The notes under the pieces: generated by a model
What the model was told of the DNA's origin: nothing
Seen by the model: the letters and a program-made list of their open reading frames with translations, nothing else
Database searches by the model: none
DNA from: Marinomonas posidonica_A
GTDB taxonomy: Bacteria > Pseudomonadota > Gammaproteobacteria > Pseudomonadales > Marinomonadaceae
Length of the DNA stretch: 64,000 nucleotides
Assembly: GCF_043643765.1 (NCBI RefSeq)
Contig: NZ_JBHZSP010000002.1
Location: forward strand, 62,001-126,000
Direction of reading: 5' to 3'
In this document: piece by piece, positions 54,126 through 63,267 of the stretch
Position numbering within the stretch: the stretch's first letter is position 1
How the letters are laid out: each line of letters opens with the position of its first letter
Program-made: the position numbers and the translations under genes

Positions 54126-54455
54126 CTAGTCATATTTCGGCTTTTTATTTGGAAAGTTACTGATCGCTAAAGCCAAAACGGCTGCGGTATCACTCGTGAC
54201 AGCAATAAAGCTATTGCGACTAGTATGGCGAACCGAACCATTGTAATACTCTTGAGCCTTGCCATCTACATTGCTTATACGGTAATCGTTGTATTCTCTT
54301 ACGCGGTTACGACCAATATTATTAGCATGTGGATGATCTTGTGTGATTCGCCCAAATCGATTTCCCTTTTGAAAATAGACCGTTGGATTATCATTTAGAT
54401 CCCCTGTGTAGCCAATAATATTGGCTTTTACATAAAAATCATTGCCATATGCCAT
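54126..54455 (-). CDS. Hypothetical orphan protein of 109 aa
   Basis: A 109-aa polar protein with many Asn, Tyr and Gly residues (AYGNDFYVKANIIGYTGDLND, HPHANNIGRNRVREYNDYRI) ending FPNKKPKYD. A short hydrophobic stretch (SDTAAVLALAISNF) lies near the C terminus. No signal peptide, no known motif. The AAAGGAGTAA ribosome site before the ATG supports real translation. It lies alone between two terminators, in an AT-rich gap, which suits a recently acquired or fast-evolving gene. Confidence 0.65.
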   Translation of the reverse strand: MAYGNDFYVKANIIGYTGDLNDNPTVYFQKGNRFGRITQDHPHANNIGRNRVREYNDYRISNVDGKAQEYYNGSVRHTSRNSFIAVTSDTAAVLALAISNFPNKKPKYD

Positions 54456-54765
54456 TTTTATTACTCCTTTCTATAATTAAAGCTAGGTAGATTATTTAAG
54501 TTAACAAAAGTGCTATTTGAATAATCATTCAAATACATTAAGAAAACGGTGAATTTAATCAAAAAGATAATTGAGGGAAGATACCGTCTTGGAATTTGAG
54601 AATTCAAGAGGTCAGAGCGGTTGATTTTTGAACACTTTTGATTTTCTATCCCTGCCGTGTCTTACACGTTTTACCAGCTGCGCGTTCAACCACAGCAACA
54701 CTAGGCTAAAAAAAGCCAACTCTCAGATAAGAGTTGGCTTCGATTTACATAACGTTATTTCTAGG
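54456..54765. other. Intergenic gap with lipoprotein terminator
   Basis: 310 bases with no gene. The left part is the AT-rich upstream region of the orphan gene; the right part holds the terminator of the coiled-coil lipoprotein gene. A slightly GC-richer block near 54640-54700 has no recognisable feature. Confidence 0.6.
54713..54740 (-). terminator. Terminator of the coiled-coil lipoprotein gene
   Basis: AAGCCAACTCT pairs with AGAGTTGGCTT; the minus-strand side is followed by a run of T, 26 bases past the stop. Confidence 0.85.
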
Positions 54766-56247
54766 TTAGCTAATCTGTTCTGATGCTTTTCCTTTACCAA
54801 TACGACCAATTAGGAAACCGCCAAGTAGGCCAAGCAAGATGGCGATGGCCCAGTAACCGTATTTTTCAAATAGGTTGGTGTTAATTAACGCTAGGCTCTG
54901 GTTATCTTGATACACCAATCTTTGGATAGTCTGATTTTTAAAACTCATTTGCTGGCGAATCAAAAGGTTGAGCTCCGCTTCTGGCTTTTCATTCAAACCC
55001 GCTAATCGCCAACGCCATTGCAGCTGACCACCTTCTACATTGGCTTTGACTTTAGCATTACTAATCATTTGAATTTCACTGTCAGTAATCAATTCAGCCT
55101 CATAACTCTGTCCTAATACAGGCTGAGCTACGGTGGCCGTTACTAATATCTCAAACGTATCGTTTAAAGCCATTTCATTTGGTAGTTGCCAATTCACCGT
55201 TTGGATACTAGATACCAATTGCGAATCCATCGAGTGGCTTTCCGCTTGTAAAGAAATGGTATCGTTTTCTAATATACCAAGATCGTTTTTGAGTTTTACT
55301 AAAGCCTGATTAAGATCTGACACTTGTTGATTCTTCTCATTCAAACTTGCTTGAGCACTTGCTAGTTGCTGAGCTAGGCGGACGTTATTGGCTTGTGCAG
55401 TAGCCAATTTTTGGTCCATCGCCAGCCAGCGAGCTTCCATATCGGCATGACCATCAATGGCTCCTTCCAAAGCAATTACCTGCGATCGATAATCTTTTAA
55501 AACCATCTCTTGACGGCGTATCGTAGCTTGATAATCAGCAATACTTCGTTGTAATGACGTTATTTGTTGAGCTTGCGCTTGCTCCAAGGCATTGGATTCC
55601 GATGGCGCCATAGATAATTGATTATACTGTTCTCTTAGTAACTGATGCTCTTCACGGGCATCAGCTAATTGTCTGGCTAAAATACTGTTTTGCTGACGTA
55701 ATTGCGCTACTTGTTGCTGTAAGCTTTGTTTTTCATCCAAAACCAATTGGTAGTTTTGTTGCCATTGCTCACTTTGACTAGATTGACTGGCCAGTTGCGC
55801 CAATTGGTCATGGAGCGTTGTATTTTCTGAGCTTAATTGTTGAATTTTGTCTTTTAGCTGATTGTTTTCAAGCTGTAAAGCTTGATATCGAGATTCCAAC
55901 GCATCACGTTGTGTTTTTTCATTTTCTAGATCAAGCAAGACTTCAGCATTACTCGTTGATGACTGCAATTGCGCAATTTGGCTGTCTTTATCGTCTAGTA
56001 AACTGGCTAGTCGCTGAAGTTCCGCTTCGTTATCTGCTAACGCTTGGTTAAGACGAAGAATTTCTGAATCGGACTGAGCCGAAGCTGGGGTTGCTTGAAT
56101 AGGGGTCACTGTTTCTGTAGACAATTCCGTGTCTAATGGCGATTCTTCGCTACTGCTTTGGTCACTTGTGCTGGTACTTTGGTTACTGCATGCCGATAAC
56201 AATAAGCCAACTGCAACGGGAACCCATAACGCCGTACGTGCTTTCAT
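54766..56247 (-). CDS. Coiled-coil lipoprotein with C-terminal membrane anchor
   Basis: A 493-aa protein with a lipoprotein signal (VPVAVGLLLSACSNQ, Cys at about residue 20), a Ser/Thr/Glu-rich linker, long coiled coils (about residues 60-340), a beta-rich domain (about 350-450; MALNDTFEILVTATVAQP) and one C-terminal transmembrane helix (YWAIAILLGLLGGFLIGRIG) followed by a basic tail. The presence of both a lipid and a helix anchor is unusual. I set the start at ATG 56247, which puts AAGGAG 6 bases upstream; the ATG at 56250 is too close. Function is unknown. It is monocistronic. Confidence 0.75.
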   Translation of the reverse strand: MKARTALWVPVAVGLLLSACSNQSTSTSDQSSSEESPLDTELSTETVTPIQATPASAQSDSEILRLNQALADNEAELQRLASLLDDKDSQIAQLQSSTSNAEVLLDLENEKTQRDALESRYQALQLENNQLKDKIQQLSSENTTLHDQLAQLASQSSQSEQWQQNYQLVLDEKQSLQQQVAQLRQQNSILARQLADAREEHQLLREQYNQLSMAPSESNALEQAQAQQITSLQRSIADYQATIRRQEMVLKDYRSQVIALEGAIDGHADMEARWLAMDQKLATAQANNVRLAQQLASAQASLNEKNQQVSDLNQALVKLKNDLGILENDTISLQAESHSMDSQLVSSIQTVNWQLPNEMALNDTFEILVTATVAQPVLGQSYEAELITDSEIQMISNAKVKANVEGGQLQWRWRLAGLNEKPEAELNLLIRQQMSFKNQTIQRLVYQDNQSLALINTNLFEKYGYWAIAILLGLLGGFLIGRIGKGKASEQIS

Positions 56248-56345
56248 CATTCGCTCCTTAATCCCAAGGTAGTTAAACCTTATGCCAGATTTAAGTATAG
56301 AATGCAAAAAAGCCGTAAAGAAAATTATTACAAAAAGTATAAAAA

Positions 56346-56386
56346 AGCCAGTAAGTTAAAGCCGATAAAAGCCAACTTACTGGCTG
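56346..56386 (-). terminator. Terminator of pepN
   Basis: AGCCAGTAAGTT pairs with AACTTACTGGCT around a 17-base loop, followed on the minus strand by a T run, 12 bases past the pepN stop. Confidence 0.8.
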
Positions 56387-56398
56387 TGTCCCGTTGTG

Positions 56399-59032
56399 TT
56401 AAGCGAGACTTTTTGAAATCACTTCATACACATCTTTCGATAAGTCATCGGCCATAATACGCTCTAGTTCAGCTTTCATTTTAACACGTAATTCTGGCGC
56501 CATTTTCTTCCAGCGTGTTAATGGCGTGCAAAGACGAGAAGCGATTTGCGGATTTCGCTTATCCAAGACTAATATTTGATCCGCTAGGAATTGATAACCG
56601 CTGCCGTCAACATGATGAAACGCGGAAATATTTTGACCAAACCCACCCAAAAGAGAACGCACTTTATTTGGATTTTTAAGGTCAAACGCGTCGTGTTTCA
56701 TTAACGTTTTCATACTATCAACGGCCTTTTCCTGCTCGCGGCTGGCGCTCAGCATTAACCATTTATTCACGACCAAAGGTTCATTCTGCCATTGCTGATA
56801 AAAAGCATCGAGCAGATTGTCCGCTTTATCATGACCGTTGTGGACGGCAATGGATAACGCGGCAAATTGATCCGTCATATTATCTGCCGATTCAAACTGG
56901 TCAACAACGGACTGTTTCGCTGCCTCAGCACCACTTTCCAACCAATAAGACAAAGCAAGGTTTTTTAATGAACGACTGGCAATGTCTTTTGCTTCCGCCT
57001 GATATGGACCCGTAACCTGATGTTGCTGATAAGCTTGAGCAAATTCAGTTTGCAAAGACTCTGCTATCTGTTTTTTCAAATACTGGCGAGCTTGTTTAAT
57101 GGCATTAGGATGAATTACCTGAGCCAACTCTGACAAATAAGCCTGACTTGGCAGATTCAAGATCAAAGCCACCATCGCAGGGTCTAAATTATCGTTTTGT
57201 AATAGCGCTTTGAAACCTTCCACTAAGTTTGAGGTTAGAGACAGAGCTTCTCCAGCGATCGCTTGCTCAATTAAGGTATTAAGCTCATTCACCGCTAACT
57301 GCTGGCCAGCGTTCCAACGATTAAAACCGTCCTGATCAGCGGACAACAGCAACAACAAATCCGCAGAAGAATAGTCGTAAGACAGCTTCACTGGCGCAGA
57401 GAACCCTCTTAGCAAAGAAGGCACAGGCTTGGTTGCAACTTGCGTGAATTCAAATACTTGCTCGGCTTCTGTCAATTCCAACAAATGCTCGTCGGACGAA
57501 TCGTCATTGAACGAGGCTAAAAGCGCATTACCTGATTGATCAATCAAGCCAACACGCACGGGAATATGCAAAGGCAACTTAGTTGGTTGGCCAGGGGTGG
57601 CTGGTGTTTCTTGCTGTAAGGTTAGACGATAGGTTTGACCTTGTTCATCGTATTCATCGACGACATGAATCTGTGGTGTGCCAGCTTGAGAGTACCAGCG
57701 TTTAAATTGCGTCAGATCGACACCGGAAGCCTCTTGCATGGCGGCGACGAAATCATCACAAGTCACGGCTTGGCCGTCGTGACGCTCAAAATACAAATCC
57801 GAGCCTTTGCGGAACTTCTCTGCGCCTAACAAAGTATGAATCATGCGCACAATCTCAGCGCCCTTTTCATACACGGTTAAGGTATAAAAATTAGAAATTT
57901 CAATAAAGGAAGCAGGACGAACAGGATGCGCCATTGGACCTGCGTCTTCAGCAAACTGAGCGGTTTTCAAGAAGGACACATCTTCAACACGCTTTACTGT
58001 GTCTGAATGCATGTCCGCTGAAAAGCTTTGATCACGGAATACAGTGAAGCCTTCTTTCAAACTTAACTGGAACCAGTCACGACAAGTCACTCGGTTACCA
58101 GACCAGTTATGAAAGTATTCATGCGCCACAATGGCTTCCACACGCAAATAAGTATCGTCTGTGGTGGTTTCAGGACTGGCGAGCAAGCATGAGGAATTAA
58201 AGATATTCAAGCCTTTATTTTCCATCGCCCCCATATTGAAGTCATCCACCGCGACAATCATGAAGATATCTAAGTCATACTCTCGACCATAAACTTCTTC
58301 ATCCCAACGCATGGATCGCTTTAAGGCTTCCATTGCGTAGTCAACTTTGTCGATGTTGTGGGCTTCCGTGAAAATTTGCAGCTTTACTTCTCGCTGGCTC
58401 TGCGTCAAAAAGGTGTCATTTTTGACTTCTAGATTACCAGCGACAAGAGCAAACAAGTACGCAGGTTTTGGGAAGGGGTCGTGCCAGACCACAGAGGTTT
58501 TGCCATCATCCTGAATCTCACGAGCAATTTCATTACCATTAGACAGCATCACTGGGTATTTTTCTGCATCAGCAATGATTCTTGTGGTGAATACCGACAT
58601 CACATCAGGGCGATCAAGGTAATAGGTAATGTGACGGAAACCTTCTGCCTCACACTGAGTGCAGAACATAGAAGAAGAACGATATAAACCTTCTAAGCGA
58701 GTGTTGTTTTGCGGTTCAATTAGGGTTTCGCAAGTCAGTACAAAGCTGTCTGCTGTGGCGGTGATTATTAGCTGATTGTCCACCAGCTGATATTCACCAG
58801 ACGGTAACACATAATCATCCATGGCAACCGCTACTAACTTAACATCTTCACCGCCATCCAAAACCAAAGGAGCAGTATTTTCCTTTGAGTCTGGGTTGCG
58901 TCGCATGTGCAACTTGGATGTCACTACCGTTGTGGCTTCGTCTAACTCAAAGGTTAATTCTGTTTTATCGATCAGAAACGGAGGGACTTTGTAGTCTTTC
59001 AGGTAAATCGCTGACGGATGACTCTCTTTCAT
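56399..59032 (-). CDS. pepN: Aminopeptidase N (M1 family)
   Basis: An 877-aa M1 zinc aminopeptidase (E. coli PepN 870 aa). The substrate-recognition GAMEN motif lies near residue 268, the zinc motif HEYFH near 304 and the third zinc ligand Glu in LKEGFTVFRDQ near 327. It trims N-terminal residues from peptides in the cytoplasm. I set the start at ATG 59032 with AGGAG 7 bases upstream; a GTG two codons earlier is possible. It follows the DUF2797 gene by 10 bases and belongs to the yeaC-DUF2797-pepN run. Confidence 0.97.
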   Translation of the reverse strand: MKESHPSAIYLKDYKVPPFLIDKTELTFELDEATTVVTSKLHMRRNPDSKENTAPLVLDGGEDVKLVAVAMDDYVLPSGEYQLVDNQLIITATADSFVLTCETLIEPQNNTRLEGLYRSSSMFCTQCEAEGFRHITYYLDRPDVMSVFTTRIIADAEKYPVMLSNGNEIAREIQDDGKTSVVWHDPFPKPAYLFALVAGNLEVKNDTFLTQSQREVKLQIFTEAHNIDKVDYAMEALKRSMRWDEEVYGREYDLDIFMIVAVDDFNMGAMENKGLNIFNSSCLLASPETTTDDTYLRVEAIVAHEYFHNWSGNRVTCRDWFQLSLKEGFTVFRDQSFSADMHSDTVKRVEDVSFLKTAQFAEDAGPMAHPVRPASFIEISNFYTLTVYEKGAEIVRMIHTLLGAEKFRKGSDLYFERHDGQAVTCDDFVAAMQEASGVDLTQFKRWYSQAGTPQIHVVDEYDEQGQTYRLTLQQETPATPGQPTKLPLHIPVRVGLIDQSGNALLASFNDDSSDEHLLELTEAEQVFEFTQVATKPVPSLLRGFSAPVKLSYDYSSADLLLLLSADQDGFNRWNAGQQLAVNELNTLIEQAIAGEALSLTSNLVEGFKALLQNDNLDPAMVALILNLPSQAYLSELAQVIHPNAIKQARQYLKKQIAESLQTEFAQAYQQHQVTGPYQAEAKDIASRSLKNLALSYWLESGAEAAKQSVVDQFESADNMTDQFAALSIAVHNGHDKADNLLDAFYQQWQNEPLVVNKWLMLSASREQEKAVDSMKTLMKHDAFDLKNPNKVRSLLGGFGQNISAFHHVDGSGYQFLADQILVLDKRNPQIASRLCTPLTRWKKMAPELRVKMKAELERIMADDLSKDVYEVISKSLA

Positions 59033-59042
59033 AATCACTCTC

Positions 59043-59867
59043 CTAGAAACTTAAACTGGCTTGGTAACCTGTGTATTTGCGTAAATTGATGACACCAGTA
59101 TCGAGAATCAAATATTGGCCTTTGATACCCATTAACACCCCTTCAATCACGGGTGTTTTCTCTGCATTTAGACTGGTGATCTTAGTGGGGTATTCCAACA
59201 CTGGATAGGTAAATTCGTGGGTTTCATTCTGATCCGACAAATCGGTAATGGCTTGTAGGCCAAACTCTTGCTGCAGTGAGTCTAACCCCTCGTATAACTG
59301 ACTAATCAAGCGTTCTTGTTCGGCCTCAAGATCCAACACCAGATCCGAACCTTTTAGCATATTACGCCAGTTGGTTTTATCCGCTACTTCGGATTTAAAT
59401 AAGGTTTCAACCAAACCAGACAAACGACGATTCTCAACACGAAAAATCGGTCTAGCTTGGGTAGCCCCTTGGTCAATCCAACGGATTGGCAGCTGATCGC
59501 CACGAGTAATACCAATTTTTAATGCAGATGAATTAGCCAGATAAACATAATGGCTTTGCATGCAAAATTGCTCAGCCCACTCAGGCTCACGACAAGTACC
59601 CAAATGAAAATGGCATTTCTCCGGACTCATGATGCACGTATCGCAAGCGGCAAGTTTACGAAAGCAATTAAAACAATAGCCCTGACTGAACGATTTCTTG
59701 GTCTTTTTGTGACAGTGAATGCAATGAATGTCACCACTGAAGTCCAAACGAATTCTTTGCCCCAAAAGATCATTCATCTGCTGGCATTGATCGTCCAGAT
59801 TAAGTTGGTATTGCACCTTGCCATCGATGGCTTCAACCTTCATCTTACGAATTTGACCTTGCAGCAT
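59043..59867 (-). CDS. DUF2797 protein with Cys-rich zinc site and GIY-YIG-like stretch
   Basis: A 274-aa protein of the DUF2797 family. The first half has paired Cys motifs (CIHCHKKT, CFNCFRKLAACDTCIMSPEKC, HLGTC) that look like structural zinc sites. After that HYVYLANSSALKIGITR and QLPIRWIDQGATQARP with ENRRLSGLVETLFK resemble the catalytic Tyr, Arg and Glu positions of the GIY-YIG/T5orf172 nuclease fold. Nuclease activity is inference. It overlaps yeaC by one base and precedes pepN by 10. Confidence 0.8.
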   Translation of the reverse strand: MLQGQIRKMKVEAIDGKVQYQLNLDDQCQQMNDLLGQRIRLDFSGDIHCIHCHKKTKKSFSQGYCFNCFRKLAACDTCIMSPEKCHFHLGTCREPEWAEQFCMQSHYVYLANSSALKIGITRGDQLPIRWIDQGATQARPIFRVENRRLSGLVETLFKSEVADKTNWRNMLKGSDLVLDLEAEQERLISQLYEGLDSLQQEFGLQAITDLSDQNETHEFTYPVLEYPTKITSLNAEKTPVIEGVLMGIKGQYLILDTGVINLRKYTGYQASLSF

Positions 59868-60148
59868 TAGGACTTGCCTTCTGCTGAATTATCCACCCAT
59901 TTTATGGTTTCATGTTCATTGGTCGATTGTTTGCTGTCACAACCCTGGTGAACTTGCGTATCAATGAAACCCACGCGTTTTTCTTCAGACTTATTGGTGT
60001 AGTCGTAGGTAATTACCGCTTGCAAGCATAATTCTTTTTGTTCTTCCGTTAAGCGTACGCCATTTGGCCACTTGCCAAGCTCTACGGCTTGTTTCAGGCT
60101 GGCGTAGACTTCTGGTGACATATTGTCGATCATTTCTTTAAAGTTCAT
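59867..60148 (-). CDS. yeaC: YeaC-like DUF1315 protein
   Basis: A 93-aa DUF1315 protein: MNFKEMIDNMSPEVYASLKQAVELGKWPNGVRLTEEQKELCLQAVITYD matches E. coli YeaC, a small protein of unknown function. The C-terminal part is acidic and polar and ends KWVDNSAEGKS. It overlaps the DUF2797 gene by one base, so the two are translationally coupled; the next gene is pepN. Confidence 0.88.
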   Translation of the reverse strand: MNFKEMIDNMSPEVYASLKQAVELGKWPNGVRLTEEQKELCLQAVITYDYTNKSEEKRVGFIDTQVHQGCDSKQSTNEHETIKWVDNSAEGKS

Positions 60149-60182
60149 GTTTTCTCTCTTTAAACCGAATCAGCTCAAGCAT

Positions 60183-61067
60183 TTAATCGGCTTTAATCTG
60201 TTTACCAAAAAATGCATCAAATAACCCAAAGCACACACAAAGCGCCAACCCGGAGAGCAAACCGATTGTATGTGCTGTGTTAGCGATATTGCCTAACCCC
60301 AGTGTTTCAGGCAATGACGTGAAGCCCACGCCCAACCAAATCATGAAAAAGACCATTAAGCCCTTACTGATCAAAACAGGGTAATGTGAACGAACAATCG
60401 GCAATAACCAAGCAAAACCGATCAAACCATATACCACACCAGACAAACCGCCAAAAATTGGATAACCACTGAAATAGAATTGTAAAACGTTACTTAATAT
60501 TGCGGTAATCAACACCGTCAATATCCACACAAGCTTACCAACCAGCACCTCTAACTTACGGCCAATATCCCATACCCATAGGCAATTAAATACAATATGA
60601 ACCACACTAAAATGCAAAAAAGCTGGCGTTAAAATACGCCAATATTCAGCTTTCGCCATAACATCGGATAAATTCATAAAATAAATATGACCGTTCGTCA
60701 CATCAAATGGACTAATGGTAAACAGACTGACTAAAGAAAGGTTGGCTCCTAATTCGGTCGCAACGGCAACAACAAAGCTGATCATCAATACCATCACAGT
60801 TAAAGGTGATTGTTTGGCCTGCATCATTAAGTTGCTTGGTGATTTTCGTTCGGGAGCCTGATTGACATGAGAATTTTGTAACAGGGATGGATCTTCTTTC
60901 CAAATCAAAATTAATTGTTGAACTGTGGCCTGTTGACTGGCGTCCAGCAGCCATAACTCTCTTGCCCCTTGATTCTCAACAATTTGATGAGCTACTTTAT
61001 GATGCCATAAAGCATTAGCCAGTAATTGCGGTTCTTCTGTCGTGTCAAAGCGATATACGAAATACAT
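60183..61067 (-). CDS. glpG: Rhomboid-family intramembrane protease GlpG
   Basis: A 294-aa rhomboid protease. A cytoplasmic N-terminal domain (about residues 1-70; MYFVYRFDTTEEPQLLANALWH) is followed by six transmembrane helices (about 88-285). The catalytic Ser is S209 in FGGLSGVVYGLIGF and the His H266 in ANTAHTIGLLSG. The HxxxN helix-2 motif, HFSVVHIVFNCLWVW, is present. It cuts transmembrane substrates in the lipid bilayer. It is monocistronic. Confidence 0.92.
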   Translation of the reverse strand: MYFVYRFDTTEEPQLLANALWHHKVAHQIVENQGARELWLLDASQQATVQQLILIWKEDPSLLQNSHVNQAPERKSPSNLMMQAKQSPLTVMVLMISFVVAVATELGANLSLVSLFTISPFDVTNGHIYFMNLSDVMAKAEYWRILTPAFLHFSVVHIVFNCLWVWDIGRKLEVLVGKLVWILTVLITAILSNVLQFYFSGYPIFGGLSGVVYGLIGFAWLLPIVRSHYPVLISKGLMVFFMIWLGVGFTSLPETLGLGNIANTAHTIGLLSGLALCVCFGLFDAFFGKQIKAD

Positions 61068-61118
61068 GAAATTCTAAAAAGATACCTTTTTTAGACAATA
61101 CCAGCTTAATCTATCAGA

Positions 61119-62000
61119 TTAAGGACGATAACTTGACTGCCACCCCAGCTTATCACGACAAACATTGTAGAAGTCATGATCCTTTGGATGAATAAGGCGA
61201 ATGCCACCCTGCTTCTTGGTAATATGAATCTCGTCACCAGGAGCCGCAGTAATGTTCAATTGCCCATCACAACTTACGCTTGGATAGGTCAAATTGGACT
61301 CACATACCACAATTCGAATTTTCGCATTAGCATCAATCACAATAGGACGATTACTTAGGGTATGTGGGTGCATAGGAACCAGCACCAAGGCATCTAGTTT
61401 CGGTAACATGATTGGTCCACCAGCGGATAAAGCATACGCCGTTGATCCTGTTGGCGTGGCCACAATCAAACCATCGGACTTTTGATTCATGACAAACTGA
61501 TCATCAATAAAAAGATCAAAACGTATCATTCGAGCCGATTTACCTGGGTGCAAAACCAAATCGTTTAACGCGATGCCATCACCACTTGGTCGATTCTGGC
61601 GTTTAATCTTAGCCTCTATCATAAAGCGTTTCTCTTCATGATATTCGCCTGCCAAAATAGGGTCTAATTCTTCTTGTAGGTGTTGAGGAGAAATGTCGGT
61701 CAAAAAGCCCAAAGTACCACGGTTAATCCCCAGTACTGGAATATCATAGTTACAAATTGCACGGGCAGCGCCTAAGAAACTACCGTCGCCACCTACGACC
61801 ATGACCATATCACAATGATCACCCAACTCTTTAAGTGGGGCTTGCGCTACTTTGATGCCAGGCATCATCGCCGCCAATTGGCTTTCGAGAACAGGTTGCA
61901 CCTCTTTATCCTGAAGATAATCCATTAACTTCTTCACGGTGTCTAAAATTTGCGGTTTGTCTAATCGAGCAATAATGCCAATACGTTTAAAAAGACTCAT
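61119..62000 (-). CDS. nadK: NAD kinase
   Basis: A 293-aa NAD(+) kinase that makes NADP. The GGDGSFLGAAR motif (near residue 72) and VLGINRGTLGFLTDI follow the N-terminal domain; NDLVLHPGKSARMIRF and DGLIVATPTGSTAYALSAGGPI hold NAD-binding residues. The length and motifs match E. coli NadK (292 aa). It is monocistronic. Confidence 0.97.
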   Translation of the reverse strand: MSLFKRIGIIARLDKPQILDTVKKLMDYLQDKEVQPVLESQLAAMMPGIKVAQAPLKELGDHCDMVMVVGGDGSFLGAARAICNYDIPVLGINRGTLGFLTDISPQHLQEELDPILAGEYHEEKRFMIEAKIKRQNRPSGDGIALNDLVLHPGKSARMIRFDLFIDDQFVMNQKSDGLIVATPTGSTAYALSAGGPIMLPKLDALVLVPMHPHTLSNRPIVIDANAKIRIVVCESNLTYPSVSCDGQLNITAAPGDEIHITKKQGGIRLIHPKDHDFYNVCRDKLGWQSSYRP

Positions 62001-62150
62001 GCGTCCTTCTCTTTCCTGCTTTCAATGTATACAAATGAACTCACTGCGATCGCTATTGGAGTCTTACATAATTTGCGCCACTTTAACATGAAGCAGGCTA
62101 TATTCGCTATGAGCGAAGCTTAATATCAAACTCAGATTGACTTTTTTCTT

Positions 62151-63095
62151 TCAAAACGGAGTCTGATGCGACGCGTATCCTCGCCACCCTTGCATTCCTC
62201 CAGTATGAATCATAAGGGTTTTAGTATGCGGCCAAGAACCAGCTTTCATTTTATGCCAAAGACTAAAGAGCACTTTTGACGTATAAACAGGGTCTAATTC
62301 AACATCGGGGTTTGCCTCAAAAAAGGCTTTTAAAAACATCGTTAATTCCAATGGAAGCTTAGCATAACCGCCCAGATGTGCGTCATCATGAAACCCTAGA
62401 CGATCACTAATATGTTGTAAGTCGTCTTGTTGTTTTACAATATTAGCCGCCAAGCTAATAATCTTAGCACGCTGTTGAGCCATACCTTTTAGGGCGCTAA
62501 ACACCTCAAGTTTCGGGCAGGCCTCACTTGATAAAATGCCCGCTGCTGTGGTCCCCGTACCTGCCGCAATAGCCCAAGCGGAATATTGACCAGATGTAGC
62601 TCCAATAGTATTCGCCCAATCCGCACAACCTTCTGCACCTAATACACCACCGCCCCCTTCAGGGACCCAATAAATTTCTGGATAGAGCTGTGAAATATGT
62701 TTTACCACATTCGCTTCCAAGCCTAAGCGGAAATCCGAACGTTGACTCGGCCAGAGTTCCGCTCCGTCTGCAACTGCGTCTTGTAACGTTGGCGTTAAGC
62801 CAGTCTGTAACTCGCCTCGCACTAGCAGAATAGCCTGTTCATCTCTATCCGCTAGACTGGCCGCCAAGGCATGTAAATGATTTGAATAAGGCCCACCTAA
62901 AGAACCAATGTATTTGGCATTTTGTTGTTCTGCAGCCTTTAAATGATAGCGCAACTTATGCCACTTGTTTCCTGGCGCTTTAGCGTGCTCTAAATCGCCA
63001 CGATAAATGTCCAACTGATACGTTTGGTTAAGTGTAGACGCACCTAAAAAATTAAGATTGATGGATTGAATTAATGACACAAACAGCCTAACCAA
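62151..63095 (-). CDS. PLP-dependent ACC deaminase/D-cysteine desulfhydrase-like enzyme
   Basis: A 314-aa fold-type II PLP enzyme of the ACCD/DcyD family. The PLP Lys is K47 in PGNKWHKLRYHL, followed by GSLGGPYSNHLHALAASLADRD and the glycine-rich phosphate loop near AAGTGTTAAGIL. Substrate is not determined; the family includes 1-aminocyclopropane-1-carboxylate deaminase and D-cysteine desulfhydrase. The annotated ATG is the first in frame; a start at MVRL with poor Shine-Dalgarno support could be late. It lies 172 bases from the next gene, divergent. Confidence 0.85.
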   Translation of the reverse strand: MVRLFVSLIQSINLNFLGASTLNQTYQLDIYRGDLEHAKAPGNKWHKLRYHLKAAEQQNAKYIGSLGGPYSNHLHALAASLADRDEQAILLVRGELQTGLTPTLQDAVADGAELWPSQRSDFRLGLEANVVKHISQLYPEIYWVPEGGGGVLGAEGCADWANTIGATSGQYSAWAIAAGTGTTAAGILSSEACPKLEVFSALKGMAQQRAKIISLAANIVKQQDDLQHISDRLGFHDDAHLGGYAKLPLELTMFLKAFFEANPDVELDPVYTSKVLFSLWHKMKAGSWPHTKTLMIHTGGMQGWRGYASHQTPF

Positions 63096-63267
63096 AGTCG
63101 ATTCATAAAAGGAATATGCTCATTATACTCAGAATGGCACATAGACAGATTATCCTAATGTTTTTTTTGTTAGAATCCGCCACTCTAATTATTTGTATTG
63201 CGCCCTTTCTTCAGGCCTAAATTCTGGTCGAATTTACATGAGGGAACGATACTCAACAAGGATCACC

